This document shows, one piece after another, positions 27,271 through 35,634 of a DNA stretch of 64,000 bases. The stretch comes from Pseudomonas putida. GTDB taxonomy: Bacteria > Pseudomonadota > Gammaproteobacteria > Pseudomonadales > Pseudomonadaceae. The DNA lies in the NCBI RefSeq assembly GCF_028682455.1, contig NZ_JANHLD010000003.1, forward strand, positions 310,001-374,000, written 5' to 3'. Position 1 is the first letter of the stretch; every line of letters starts with the position of its first letter. The translations under genes and the position numbers were made by a program. The notes under the pieces are model-generated. The model saw nothing but the letters and a program-made list of their open reading frames with translations. It ran no database searches and was not told where the DNA came from.

Positions 27271-28272
27271 TTAGTTCCAGCCAGCCCGATCCATCAAGCG
27301 AATCGCTTCAGCCTGGCGCTTGCCCGCGATTTCCACCGGGATGGAGTCAGCCTTGAACGAACCCCAGGCAGCCACTTCTTCCGATGGCTTCACCTTCGGG
27401 TTGGCCGGGAATTCCTGGTTCACATCCGCGAAGAGCTTCTGGGCTTCTTCACCGGTCATCCACTCGACCAGCTTCTTGGCAGCCTCCGGGTGCGGGGCAT
27501 ACTTGGTCAGGCCGATACCCGACAGGTTGACGTGGACACCGCGGTCAGCCTGGTTAGGCCAGAACAGCTTGACCGCCAGCTTCGGGTCCTGCTTGTGCAG
27601 GCGACCGTAGTAGTAGGTGTTGACGATACCGACATCGCACTGGCCGGCATTGATGGCCTGCAGCAACGCGGTGTCATCGGAGAACACATCGGTGGACAGG
27701 TTGTTGACCCAGCCCTTGATGATTTCCTCGGTTTTCTTCTCGCCGTGAGTCTCGATCAGGGTGGCGGTCAACGACTGGTTGTACACCTTCTTCGCCGTGC
27801 GCAGGCACAGGCGACCTTCCCAGTTCTTGTCGGCCAGGGCTTCGTAGGTGCTCAGCTCTTCTGGCTTGACCCGCTCCGTAGAGTAGGCAATGGTCCGGGC
27901 GCGCAGGCTAAGGCCTGTCCAGTCGTGGGACGAAGCGCGATACTGCTTGGGAATGTTGGCGTCGATAACGTCGGACTTGATCGGCTGCAGGATGCCCATC
28001 TGCTCGGCCTGCCACAGGTTGCCGGCATCGACGGTGAGCAGCAGGTCGGCGGTGGCGTTCTTGCCTTCGGCCTTGATGCGCTGCATCAGCGGCGCTTCCT
28101 TGTCGGTGATGAACTTGACCTTGACCCCAGTCTTGGCGGTGTAGGCGTCAAACACCGGCTTGATCAGCTCGTCGATGCGCGAGGAATACACCACCACCTC
28201 GTCCGCTGCCTGGGCAGTGCCGCCCAACAGGGTCAGAGCCAGGGCGGCCAGTACGTGCTTGCGTGGCAACAT
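27271..28272 (-). CDS. Periplasmic ferric iron-binding protein (FbpA/AfuA-type)
   Basis: 333 aa, signal peptide ending TAQA (MLPRKHVLAALALTLLGG..), then VVVYSSRIDELIKPVFDAY, typical of class-II ferric-binding proteins. The two-tyrosine iron site fits IVNTYYYGRL in the C-terminal lobe. ATG 28272 has GAGGA 7 bases upstream. Would pass Fe3+ to the downstream fused permease. Iron as ligand is inferred from family and neighbour. Confidence 0.88.
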   Translation of the reverse strand: MLPRKHVLAALALTLLGGTAQAADEVVVYSSRIDELIKPVFDAYTAKTGVKVKFITDKEAPLMQRIKAEGKNATADLLLTVDAGNLWQAEQMGILQPIKSDVIDANIPKQYRASSHDWTGLSLRARTIAYSTERVKPEELSTYEALADKNWEGRLCLRTAKKVYNQSLTATLIETHGEKKTEEIIKGWVNNLSTDVFSDDTALLQAINAGQCDVGIVNTYYYGRLHKQDPKLAVKLFWPNQADRGVHVNLSGIGLTKYAPHPEAAKKLVEWMTGEEAQKLFADVNQEFPANPKVKPSEEVAAWGSFKADSIPVEIAGKRQAEAIRLMDRAGWN

Positions 28273-28303
28273 GGTGCAGTCCTCGGTGTTCAATTAGAGG
28301 CGC

Positions 28304-28324
28304 AAATGGTAGTTAATGCCATTT
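28304..28324. promoter_or_regulatory. Palindrome upstream of iron-binding protein gene
   Basis: AAATGG at 28304-28309 and CCATTT at 28319-28324 with nine bases between, 32 bases before the start codon. Position suits an operator; similarity to the 19-bp Fur consensus is poor (about 8 of 19 by eye), so the regulator is open. Confidence 0.4.
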
Positions 28325-28374
28325 AGCTTCTCAACCAAACTCACCGGGGAGGAGTTACCAGATGTTACCGAGAC

Positions 28375-29592
28375 TCAAGCACGTGCCAGCTCCGGCAGAT
28401 CGCCACTCAGGCCCATGGCCTGGCGAACGAACAGCGCCTTGGCCTCGGGCAGTTGCTCCACCCATTTGAGGCCACTGTTGCGCAACCAGCGCACCGGCAG
28501 CGGATCGGCCTGGAACAGGCGCTCGAAACCCTCCATGGCTGCCATCAGCGCCAGGTTGTGCGGCATGCGGCGACGCTCGTAGCGACTGAGCACACGTACG
28601 TCCGCCAAGCGCTCGCCACGCTCGTAGGCATGCTGCAGCTCCTCGGCCAGCACGGCGGCATCGAGAAAACCCAGGTTGACGCCCTGCCCGGCCAACGGGT
28701 GGATGGTGTGGGCAGCATCGCCGATCAGGGCCAGGCCTTCGGCCACGTAACGCTTGGCATGGCGCTGGCGCAAGGGAACGCAGACTCGAGGGTCGGCCTG
28801 CAGCACCGCGCCGAGCCGGCCTTCGAAGGCGCGCTCAAGCTCGGCGCAGAAGGCGTCGTCTTCCAGCTTCATCAGGTGCTCGGCCTGCTCCGGCGTGGTC
28901 GACCATACAATCGAGCACCAGTCTTGCTGGCCATCGCGCAGCAGCGGTAGGAACGCCAGCGGACCGTCATCGGTGAAACGCTGCCAGGCCGTGGCCTGGT
29001 GAGGCTTGGCGCAGCGTACGCTGGTAACGATGGCGTGATGCAGGTAATCCCACTCGCGGGTTTCGCAACCGGTCAGGCGGCGCACCGCCGAGTTGGCCCC
29101 GTCGGCGGCGACCACCACCGGCGCACGCAAGGTGCGGCCATCGGCGAGGGTCAGCAGCCACTCGTCACCCGAGCGGCGCATCTGCTCCAGGCGCGCATTG
29201 GCCAGCAGACCGATCTCGCTGTCGTGCAAGCGTTCCAGCAGGCCATCCTGTACCACCCGGTTCTCGACGATATGCCCCAGCACATCGGCGTGAACGCTGG
29301 CGGCCGAAAAATGGATCTGGCCTGTACCGCTCCCGTCCCAGACACGCATGTCCGAGTAGGGGCTCAAGCGTCGCTCGCTGATACCCTGCCAGGCGCCGAC
29401 ACGCTCCAGGATCCGCTGGCTGGCCATCGACAGGGCACTGACCCGCGGCTCGAAAGCGGACTGCTCATCGAAGGGTTTGATCGACAGCGGGCTGCCGTCG
29501 AGCAGGAGAATCTCCAGGCCACTGTGCTGCAACGCCAGGGCCAGGGCGCTGCCGACCATACCGGCACCGACAATCAACAGATCTGCGCGCAT
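28375..29592 (-). CDS. UbiH/UbiF/VisC-family FAD monooxygenase (UbiI-like)
   Basis: 405 aa class-A flavin hydroxylase of ubiquinone ring modification. FAD-binding GxGxxG as IVGAGMVGSALALAL at the N-terminus, the DG motif (VVAADGANSAVRRLTG) in the middle, and the second FAD motif LIGDAAHTIHPLAGQGVNLG. Likely the C5- or C6-hydroxylase (UbiI/UbiF role); the exact ring position cannot be told. ATG 29592 (MRADLL) fits AAGG spacing better than 29598. Same strand as the DUF4442 gene and ubiH. Confidence 0.88.
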   Translation of the reverse strand: MRADLLIVGAGMVGSALALALQHSGLEILLLDGSPLSIKPFDEQSAFEPRVSALSMASQRILERVGAWQGISERRLSPYSDMRVWDGSGTGQIHFSAASVHADVLGHIVENRVVQDGLLERLHDSEIGLLANARLEQMRRSGDEWLLTLADGRTLRAPVVVAADGANSAVRRLTGCETREWDYLHHAIVTSVRCAKPHQATAWQRFTDDGPLAFLPLLRDGQQDWCSIVWSTTPEQAEHLMKLEDDAFCAELERAFEGRLGAVLQADPRVCVPLRQRHAKRYVAEGLALIGDAAHTIHPLAGQGVNLGFLDAAVLAEELQHAYERGERLADVRVLSRYERRRMPHNLALMAAMEGFERLFQADPLPVRWLRNSGLKWVEQLPEAKALFVRQAMGLSGDLPELARA

Positions 29593-29601
29593 TTCCATGC
29601 C

Positions 29602-30084
29602 TTAAGCCTGTCTCGCTTGCGGCTTGAGCCGCACATAAAGGGTTTTGTCGACCCGCGCCACCAGCTCGCCGGCAGCGTCTCGGATATCGACCTGAAGTCG
29701 TGGCAGGTACTTTTTGCCGCCTGCGGTGTGTTCGCGAATATCGGTCAGCAGGGCGTCATCAATGCGCAGCTCGGCAAAAACCGGGCCTTTGCCCGGTGAG
29801 ATGAAGTCGATGCTCGCTGCCTTGTCCCAGACGATGTACTCGCGGCCCAGCAATTCCATCAGCATCAGCATGTAGAACGGATCGACCATCGAATACAGGC
29901 TGCCGCCGAACTGGGTATGAACGTAGTTGCGGTTGAACCAGTGCAGGCCCATGCGCACCTTTACCTGGCGCAGGTCGGGGCTGATGCTCTGCACGCGGAT
30001 ACCGGCACCGATGTAGGGCGGGTAGAAATTCAGCACCCAGCGCAGCATGCGCGCACGTCGCGCCAGTTTTCGCGAGTCGCTCAT
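29602..30084 (-). CDS. DUF4442 hotdog-fold protein (putative thioesterase)
   Basis: 160 aa, soluble, hotdog-fold family related to PaaI/YiiD thioesterases. Core segment WFNRNYVHTQFGGSLYSMVDPFYMLML matches the helix and following strand of the fold; HTQFGGSLYS is where hotdog catalytic residues lie. Placed between two ubiquinone hydroxylase genes with gaps of 2 bases (to ubiH) and 9 bases, so it is co-transcribed. Substrate unknown. Confidence 0.82.
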   Translation of the reverse strand: MSDSRKLARRARMLRWVLNFYPPYIGAGIRVQSISPDLRQVKVRMGLHWFNRNYVHTQFGGSLYSMVDPFYMLMLMELLGREYIVWDKAASIDFISPGKGPVFAELRIDDALLTDIREHTAGGKKYLPRLQVDIRDAAGELVARVDKTLYVRLKPQARQA

Positions 30085-30086
30085 GC

Positions 30087-31280
30087 TCAGCTCCGCGGGT
30101 CCGGACGAGTTCCCAGGCCCATGGCCTGACGGGCGAACCAGCGTTTGGCCGGTGGCAGCAGATCGAGCCCCAGCAACCCCAGGTTACGCCCCGCCGCCAC
30201 CAGCGGCTGGGCATTGCCGAACAGACGGGTAACGCGGTCGGAGAAGCCCACCGTCAGGTCCTGGTCCAGGCGTTGGCGCTCGCGATAGGACTGCAGGGTG
30301 GCAAAATCTCCAGGTATCGCCGGGCCAGCCAACAGGGCTTCGGCCAACGACTGCACATCGCGCAGCGACAGGTTGAAGCCCTGCCCCGCAATCGGGTGCA
30401 GGCTGTGGGCAGCATTGCCCAGCACCACCAGATGCGAACGCACCTGCTCCTGGGCCTCGATCAGCGACAAGGGGTACAGATGTCGCGCACCGACCTGGCG
30501 CAATGTGCCCAGGCGATAGCCGAACACACCCTGCAACTCGGTCAGGAAACTGCGCTCGTCCAGTTCGGCCAAGCGCTTTGCATCCATCCCCGCACGGGTC
30601 CAGACCAGCGCACAGCGATTCTCCGGCAAGGGCAGCAAGGCCATCGGGCCTTCATCGGTGAAGCGCTCGAATGCCTGTCCGCAATGGGCCTCACTCGGGG
30701 TGATGTTGGCGATCAGTGCACTCTGGTTGTATGGCCGCTGGCTGACATGAATGCCCAACTGCTCGCGCAAGCCCGAGCGCCCGCCATCGGCCAGTACCGC
30801 CAGGTCGCACTCGACGGTAGTGTCATCATCGAGCGACAACCGATAGCCATCTTCCAGCGCCTGCAAGGCAGTAACCTGCGCCGGGCAGCGCCAGCTGACC
30901 ACATCGGCATCCAGGCCTTTCCACAGGCATTGGCCGAGCCAGGCGTTTTCCACTACATAGCCCAGGGCCGGGACACCCTCCTCCAGCGCATCCAGGCGCG
31001 TGGCGCCAAAGCGTCCACGGTCGGAAACCTGGATCTGTCGAATGGGCTCGGCGCGGCGGCTGATCTGCTGCCAAAGCCCCAGGCGTTCGTAGATCTGGCG
31101 GGTGCCAAAGGACAACGCCGAGGAGCGTGCGTCATAACTTGGCTGGTAGGTATCGCCCGGCGCGAAGGGCTCGATCAGCAGAATGCTCCAGCCACGCGCC
31201 TTGGCACCGGCTTGCAGAGCCAGGGCCAGGCTGGCGCCAACCAGGCCACCGCCGATGATCGCCAGATTCACTCGACTCAT
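30087..31280 (-). CDS. ubiH: 2-octaprenyl-6-methoxyphenol hydroxylase UbiH
   Basis: 397 aa FAD monooxygenase of ubiquinone synthesis. IIGGGLVGASLALAL binds FAD; the DG motif is LADGGRSGLREQLG; GNAAHSLHPIAGQGFNLSLRD completes the site. Start overlaps the pepP stop (ATGA), the same pepP-ubiH coupling as in E. coli, which supports the ubiH name over the paralogue at 28375. Confidence 0.93.
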   Translation of the reverse strand: MSRVNLAIIGGGLVGASLALALQAGAKARGWSILLIEPFAPGDTYQPSYDARSSALSFGTRQIYERLGLWQQISRRAEPIRQIQVSDRGRFGATRLDALEEGVPALGYVVENAWLGQCLWKGLDADVVSWRCPAQVTALQALEDGYRLSLDDDTTVECDLAVLADGGRSGLREQLGIHVSQRPYNQSALIANITPSEAHCGQAFERFTDEGPMALLPLPENRCALVWTRAGMDAKRLAELDERSFLTELQGVFGYRLGTLRQVGARHLYPLSLIEAQEQVRSHLVVLGNAAHSLHPIAGQGFNLSLRDVQSLAEALLAGPAIPGDFATLQSYRERQRLDQDLTVGFSDRVTRLFGNAQPLVAAGRNLGLLGLDLLPPAKRWFARQAMGLGTRPDPRS

Positions 31281-32611
31281 GCCGCGACACTGCGCGCTGC
31301 AGCCATCAAGGCTTCGATTTCGGCGACCGTTTTCGGCACGCCGGAGGTCAGGATTTCACAGCCCTGCTTGGTTACCACTACGTCATCCTCGATACGTACA
31401 CCAATACCGCGCCATTTCTTTGCGACGCTCTGGTTGTCGGCACCGATGTAGATGCCCGGCTCCACCGTCAGCGCCATGCCGGGCTCAAGCACGCGCCACT
31501 GGCCGCCAACCTTGTATTCCCCGACATCATGTACATCCATGCCCAGCCAGTGCCCGGCGCGGTGCATATAAAAGGCCCGGTAGGCCTCGCTCTCGATCAA
31601 TTCCTCGACCGTGCCCTTGAGCAGGCCAAGCTCCACCAGCCCTTCGGTAATCACCTGCACGGTTGCCTCATGGGCGTGATTCCAGTGCTTGCCTGGGGCG
31701 ATGACCGCAAACGCTGCTTCCTGGGCCTTGAGGACCAGTTCGTAGATTGCTTTCTGTTCCGGCGAGAACCGCCCGCTGACCGGGAAGGTACGGGTGATAT
31801 CGCTGGCGTAGCAGTCGATCTCGCAACCGGCATCGATCAACACCAGGTCGCCATCCTTGAGCAGCGCATCATTCTCCTGATAGTGAAGAATGCAGCTGTT
31901 GCGTCCGGCAGCGACGATCGAGCCATAGGCCGGCATCTTTGCCCCGCCCTTGCGAAATTCGTAGTCAAGCTCGGCTTCCAGGCTGTATTCCCGCAAGCCC
32001 GCACGACAGGCCTGCATGGCCCGCACATGGGCGCGAGCGGAGATTGCCGCAGCCTCGCGCATCACTTTCACTTCTGCCGCCGATTTATACAGGCGCATGT
32101 CGTGAAGCAGATGATCCAGGGCAACGAACTCGTTCGGCGGCTGGGCACCGAGCCGGGCCTTGGAGCGGATCACGTTGATCCACTCCATCAGGTGACGATC
32201 GAACTCCGGGTTGCTGCCCATGGCTGAGTAGACCCGGTCGCGACCTTCGATCAGGCCGGGCAGGATGTCGTCGATATCGGTAATGGGAAAGGCGTCGTCG
32301 GCGCCGAAGTCGCGGATCGCGCCTTCCTGGCCGGCGCGCAGCCCATCCCAGAGCTCACGCTCGGGGTTGCGTTCGCGGCAGAACAACACATATTCGCCGT
32401 GCTCCCGGCCGGGGATCAGGGCGATCACCGCCTCTGGCTCGGGAAAGCCGCTCAGGTACTGGAAGTCGCTGTCCTGTCGATACACATGCTCGACGTCGCG
32501 GTTGCGAATGGCAACCGCGGCGGCAGGCAATATGGCAATGCTGTTGGGCTCCATCTGCGCCATCAGCGCCTTGCGTCGACGGGCGTATTCCGACTTGGGG
32601 ATATGGCTCAT
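31277..32611 (-). CDS. pepP: Xaa-Pro aminopeptidase PepP
   Basis: 444 aa M24 metallopeptidase removing N-terminal residues before proline. N-terminal creatinase domain (MSHIPKSEYARRRKALM) and C-terminal pita-bread domain with metal ligands in LIDAGCEIDCYASDITRTFP, HRAGHWLGMDVHDVG, LTVEPGIYI and RIEDDVVVT. Two-manganese enzyme by family knowledge. Between UPF0149 and ubiH, as in many gamma-proteobacteria. Confidence 0.95.
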   Translation of the reverse strand: MSHIPKSEYARRRKALMAQMEPNSIAILPAAAVAIRNRDVEHVYRQDSDFQYLSGFPEPEAVIALIPGREHGEYVLFCRERNPERELWDGLRAGQEGAIRDFGADDAFPITDIDDILPGLIEGRDRVYSAMGSNPEFDRHLMEWINVIRSKARLGAQPPNEFVALDHLLHDMRLYKSAAEVKVMREAAAISARAHVRAMQACRAGLREYSLEAELDYEFRKGGAKMPAYGSIVAAGRNSCILHYQENDALLKDGDLVLIDAGCEIDCYASDITRTFPVSGRFSPEQKAIYELVLKAQEAAFAVIAPGKHWNHAHEATVQVITEGLVELGLLKGTVEELIESEAYRAFYMHRAGHWLGMDVHDVGEYKVGGQWRVLEPGMALTVEPGIYIGADNQSVAKKWRGIGVRIEDDVVVTKQGCEILTSGVPKTVAEIEALMAAARSVAA

Positions 32612-32635
32612 GGGCAGGTGGGTCCCTCTGTAGAA

Positions 32636-33190
32636 TCAGTGCAGCGACGGTTTGGGTGCAGGCTCGACTGGCTTGGCCAGCTCCGTGTACAGCAGCAGCG
32701 GAGCGACCCGCAGGTACTCCATGACTTCCATATAGTCGTTTTCGCCGTCTTCGGACTCCTCAAGGGCGTCTTGAACCTGGGAAATGGCGACCAGGTCCTG
32801 CAACACCTCCTTGGCTTCGGTGCTCAGCTCCTTGCCGCCAGCGTTCAGGCCAAAGCCGGAAATGAAGCCCTGGCACCATTGGCCCAGAGCGGTAGCACGA
32901 TCGGTCAGGGGCAGTTCGTCGCCGGGCAACAACAGCACGACAGTGATATCGTCGCTGGTGAGTTCGCCCTTGACCATTTCCTGCAAACCGATCAAAGCGT
33001 TACGAACGTTGTCAGAAGGTTCGACCTCGAGCAGCTGAGCGGCGTCAGCCAACCAGCCCTCGGCATCGAAGCCGGCCCCGGCACAGCTGCGTCCGAGCAA
33101 CAGCCCGTGCAGTTCGGCAGGGGAAACAGGATGCCCGTTGCTGGTGAGCAAGGTGGCGAAGGCGGTGTACGGCGAATTGGTATTGGGCAT
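32636..33190 (-). CDS. UPF0149 (YgfB/YecA) family protein
   Basis: 184 aa acidic, helical protein with the family motif LHGLLLGRSCAGAGF near residues 27-41 and GQWCQGFISGFGL in the middle. E. coli ygfB lies next to pepP in the same way. P. aeruginosa YgfB has been linked to ampDh3 repression and beta-lactam resistance; whether that holds here is unknown. Start is ATG 33190; the longer frame begins with TTG. Confidence 0.9.
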   Translation of the reverse strand: MPNTNSPYTAFATLLTSNGHPVSPAELHGLLLGRSCAGAGFDAEGWLADAAQLLEVEPSDNVRNALIGLQEMVKGELTSDDITVVLLLPGDELPLTDRATALGQWCQGFISGFGLNAGGKELSTEAKEVLQDLVAISQVQDALEESEDGENDYMEVMEYLRVAPLLLYTELAKPVEPAPKPSLH

Positions 33191-33342
33191 GGGCAACTAG
33201 GCGCCAGACGGCGCAATGACTAGAATGAAGACCTTGTATCCTAGCACCGGCAGGCGCGCCAAGACCATCGACGCGGCCAACTCGGGGCAGGCCGGGGCAT
33301 AATCCGGGCAACCACCCGCCAGACCGAATCGAGTGGCAACCA

Positions 33343-33552
33343 ATGCAAGAGAACGATCTGCAAACGCTGATGGGCCGATTCGAACTGCTGATTGAGCGAG
33401 TCGAGCAACTAAAACGGCAAAATGCACTCCTATTAGCTCAGGAAAAGTCCTGGCGCGAGGAGCGCGCCCACCTCATCGAAAAAAACGAAATCGCCCGGCG
33501 TAAGGTCGAATCGATGATTTCGCGGCTCAAGGCCCTGGAGCAAGACTCATGA
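33343..33552 (+). CDS. TIGR02449 small coiled-coil protein (ZapB-like)
   Basis: 69 aa, one long coiled coil (MQENDLQTLMGRFELLIERVEQLKRQN.. to ..SMISRLKALEQDS), the TIGR02449 family. Overlaps zapA by 4 bases. Length and coiled-coil form resemble ZapB, the ZapA partner at the division ring; that role is inference. Confidence 0.88.
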   Translation: MQENDLQTLMGRFELLIERVEQLKRQNALLLAQEKSWREERAHLIEKNEIARRKVESMISRLKALEQDS

Positions 33553-33866
33553 GTTCAAGCAATAGCGTCACCGTTCAGATCCTCGATAAAGAATATTCGA
33601 TCATCTGTCCGCCCGAAGAGCGCAGCAACCTGGTCAGTGCAGCCCGCTACCTCGATGGCAAGATGCGCGAGATCCGCAGCAGCGGCAAGGTGATCGGCGC
33701 CGACCGTATTGCCGTGATGGCAGCCCTGAACATCACCCACGACCTGCTGCACAACCAGGAACGCCCCGAAGCGCCCGCCGGTGGCGCGACCCGTGAACAG
33801 GTGCGTGACCTGCTCGAACGTGTCGACCAAGCGCTGGCCGACGATGCGGATACAAAATCCAGTTGA
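33549..33866 (+). CDS. zapA: Cell division protein ZapA
   Basis: 105 aa FtsZ-ring cross-linker. N-terminal globular part VTVQILDKEYSIICPPEE and ARYLDGKMREIRSSGKVIGADRIAVMAALNI carry the family pattern, followed by a C-terminal coiled coil. Located directly upstream of 6S RNA as in most gamma-proteobacteria. Confidence 0.95.
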   Translation: MSSSNSVTVQILDKEYSIICPPEERSNLVSAARYLDGKMREIRSSGKVIGADRIAVMAALNITHDLLHNQERPEAPAGGATREQVRDLLERVDQALADDADTKSS

Positions 33867-33879
33867 GTTTCAGTATACT
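33851..33879 (+). promoter_or_regulatory. Candidate 6S RNA promoter
   Basis: TATACT at 33874-33879 is a good sigma-70 -10 box, with TACAAA at 33851-33856 a weak -35 at 17-base spacing. It overlaps the zapA stop and would start RNA at about 33886. Confidence 0.5.
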
Positions 33880-33885
33880 GGCGCC

Positions 33886-34063
33886 ACTCCCTGGAGTGCT
33901 TGCCAGTCGGTCATGTCCCTGAGCCGATACGCACAACCACGGGGGTTGCACGTGGGGCCGGTGTGCATGTCCGCTTGACGGAAAGCCTTAACGCCTCCTG
34001 CAATCTCCACCTTGAACTTTCGGGTTCAAGGGCTACACCGACAGCGGTTCGTCGGGGAGCCTG
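33886..34063 (+). ncRNA. ssrS: 6S RNA (SsrS)
   Basis: About 178 nt between zapA and the cyclo-ligase gene, the conserved location. Ends pair (ACTCCCTGGAG near 33886 with CGGGGAGCC near 34055); the body has conserved blocks GTCCCTGAGCCGATA, CGTGGGGCCGGTGTGC and the hairpin CCTTGAACTTTCGGGTTCAAGG. It folds like an open promoter and binds RNA polymerase sigma-70 holoenzyme. Ends are approximate. Confidence 0.92.
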
Positions 34064-34143
34064 AATTACCTCTGCTCGCGCCATCCAGCGGGCAATCGAG
34101 CTGTCGCCCCAGCGCGACGGCCCTCTCTGGGAACGCCCGTGCC

Positions 34144-34752
34144 ATGACCGACACCGCGCTGCTAACCCGCCCCCAACTTCGCCGCCTGCTTCGTGATGCC
34201 CGTCGCGCCTTGAGCCCGGCCCAGCAACGTCAGGCCGCGCAAGGCCTGTACCGCCAGCTGGCCCAGCATCCCCTGTTCCGCCGTGCCCGGCACATTGCCC
34301 TCTACCTGCCCAACGACTGCGAGATCGATCCGCGCCTGTTGCTGCGCGAAGCACAGCGTCGCGGCAAGCGTACCTATCTCCCGGTGCTGCACGCCTGGCC
34401 GAAGAGCAAGATGGTCTTCCAGCGCATCGAGCCTGGCGAGAAGCTGCGGCCCAACCGCTTTCGCATCCCCGAACCGCACATCAGCCTGGCCCGGCAACGG
34501 CCGATCTGGGCGCTGGACCTGATCCTGCTGCCGCTGGTGGGATTTGATGAAGTGGGCGGGCGACTGGGCATGGGCGGCGGCTTCTATGATCGAAGCCTGG
34601 CCTATCAGGCACGCCGCAAGACCTGGAAAAAGCCGTTGTTGCTCGGCCTGGCCCATGAATGTCAGAAGGTTGAAAAGCTGGCCCAAGCCAGTTGGGACGT
34701 ACCGCTGCAAGGAACGGTCTCGGACCGTGGCTGGTACCTGGCGCCTTGCTGA
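34144..34752 (+). CDS. 5-formyltetrahydrofolate cyclo-ligase
   Basis: 202 aa (YgfA/FAU family), ATP-dependent conversion of 5-formyl-THF to 5,10-methenyl-THF. ATP/folate motif LPLVGFDEVGGRLGMGGGFYDRSLA is intact; N-terminal RRLLRDARRALS is typical. ATG 34144 is chosen over the upstream in-frame start because that would lie inside 6S RNA. In E. coli the same ssrS-ygfA RNA is one transcript. Confidence 0.93.
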   Translation: MTDTALLTRPQLRRLLRDARRALSPAQQRQAAQGLYRQLAQHPLFRRARHIALYLPNDCEIDPRLLLREAQRRGKRTYLPVLHAWPKSKMVFQRIEPGEKLRPNRFRIPEPHISLARQRPIWALDLILLPLVGFDEVGGRLGMGGGFYDRSLAYQARRKTWKKPLLLGLAHECQKVEKLAQASWDVPLQGTVSDRGWYLAPC

Positions 34753-34770
34753 AAGGCGCCAGCACAGTGA

Positions 34771-34911
34771 TTAACGCTGTTGCGGATTGACCGGCATTTC
34801 GTAAGGGGCGTCGAGCTTGCGTTCCCAAAGGCTTTGCGCATAACCGGTAGTGACAACACCCAAACCGAACAGAAATACCAGAATCCAGAGCAAGTCCGGT
34901 TTGCGATTCAT
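34771..34911 (-). CDS. Small single-span membrane protein (46 aa), uncharacterised
   Basis: Short frame MNRKPDLLWILVFLFGLGVV.. with one membrane helix (residues 8-23) after a basic N-terminus, then ..SLWERKLDAPYEMPVNPQQR. AGGGGGG is 6-7 bases before the ATG, on the minus strand, in the gap between the cyclo-ligase and EVE genes. Codon choice looks coding, and the hydrophobic stretch flanked by charge argues against chance. I do not know a function. Confidence 0.65.
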   Translation of the reverse strand: MNRKPDLLWILVFLFGLGVVTTGYAQSLWERKLDAPYEMPVNPQQR

Positions 34912-35091
34912 CGATTGCCCCCCTAAGGCAAACTGATCACGTTGTCAGCAACGTTTTTTAATGGTTGCAGCAGCGTCAAGCTTAAAATGGGCGCATTCTC
35001 CGACAACCTGCGGCAACACGCAAACCTTGACGCCAACCGACCGTCGGTTTGATAAAAGAGGTTATTACATTTTTTGTCAGGAGCAACATCC

Positions 35092-35541
35092 ATGGCCTAT
35101 TGGCTGATGAAATCCGAACCCGATGAACTCTCGATCAAGGACCTGGCACGCCTGAAAGAAGCCCGCTGGGACGGGGTTCGCAACTATCAGGCACGCAATT
35201 TTTTGCGCAGCATGGCGGTGGGTGACCAGTTTTTCTTCTACCACTCCAGTTGCCCAGAGCCTGGTATCGCCGGCATTGCCTGTATCAGTGCAGCCGCCTA
35301 CCCCGACCCAACCGCTCTGGACCCACAAAGCCATTATTTCGACGCCAAGGCCAACGACGAGAAGAACCCCTGGAGCGCCGTCGACGTGGCCCACGTCGAA
35401 ACTTTCGGCAAGGTCCTGGGACTGGGCTACCTAAAGCAGCAGGCTGCCCTCGCCGAACTCCCCCTGGTGCAAAAAGGCAGTCGCCTGTCGGTGATGCCGG
35501 TCACCCCTGAACAATGGGCGGCAGTACTCGCCTTGCGTTAA
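35092..35541 (+). CDS. EVE domain protein (modified-nucleotide binding fold)
   Basis: 149 aa, a single EVE (PUA-like) domain: MAYWLMKSEPDELSIKDL, WDGVRNYQARNFLRSM and FFYHSSCPEPGIAGIACI are the family hallmarks. EVE/YTH/ASCH relatives bind modified bases in DNA or RNA; the bacterial role is not settled. SD CAGGAG 7 bases before the ATG. Confidence 0.92.
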   Translation: MAYWLMKSEPDELSIKDLARLKEARWDGVRNYQARNFLRSMAVGDQFFFYHSSCPEPGIAGIACISAAAYPDPTALDPQSHYFDAKANDEKNPWSAVDVAHVETFGKVLGLGYLKQQAALAELPLVQKGSRLSVMPVTPEQWAAVLALR

Positions 35542-35634
35542 ACCGGGTAGGATTGCCGCACATTTGACGAACATCAACGCACCAGGAACGGTGCCACGTC
35601 ACAATCCGACGTGAATGCAGCAGGATGCAGACTG

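Noticed and set aside
28304..28324. Fur box call for the palindrome at the iron-binding gene
   Set aside because: Only about 8 of 19 positions match the Fur consensus, near what AT-rich DNA gives by chance; kept only as an unnamed palindrome.
34012..34143. Upstream extension of the cyclo-ligase frame
   Set aside because: It lies partly within 6S RNA and adds no family residues; ATG 34144 is the normal start.
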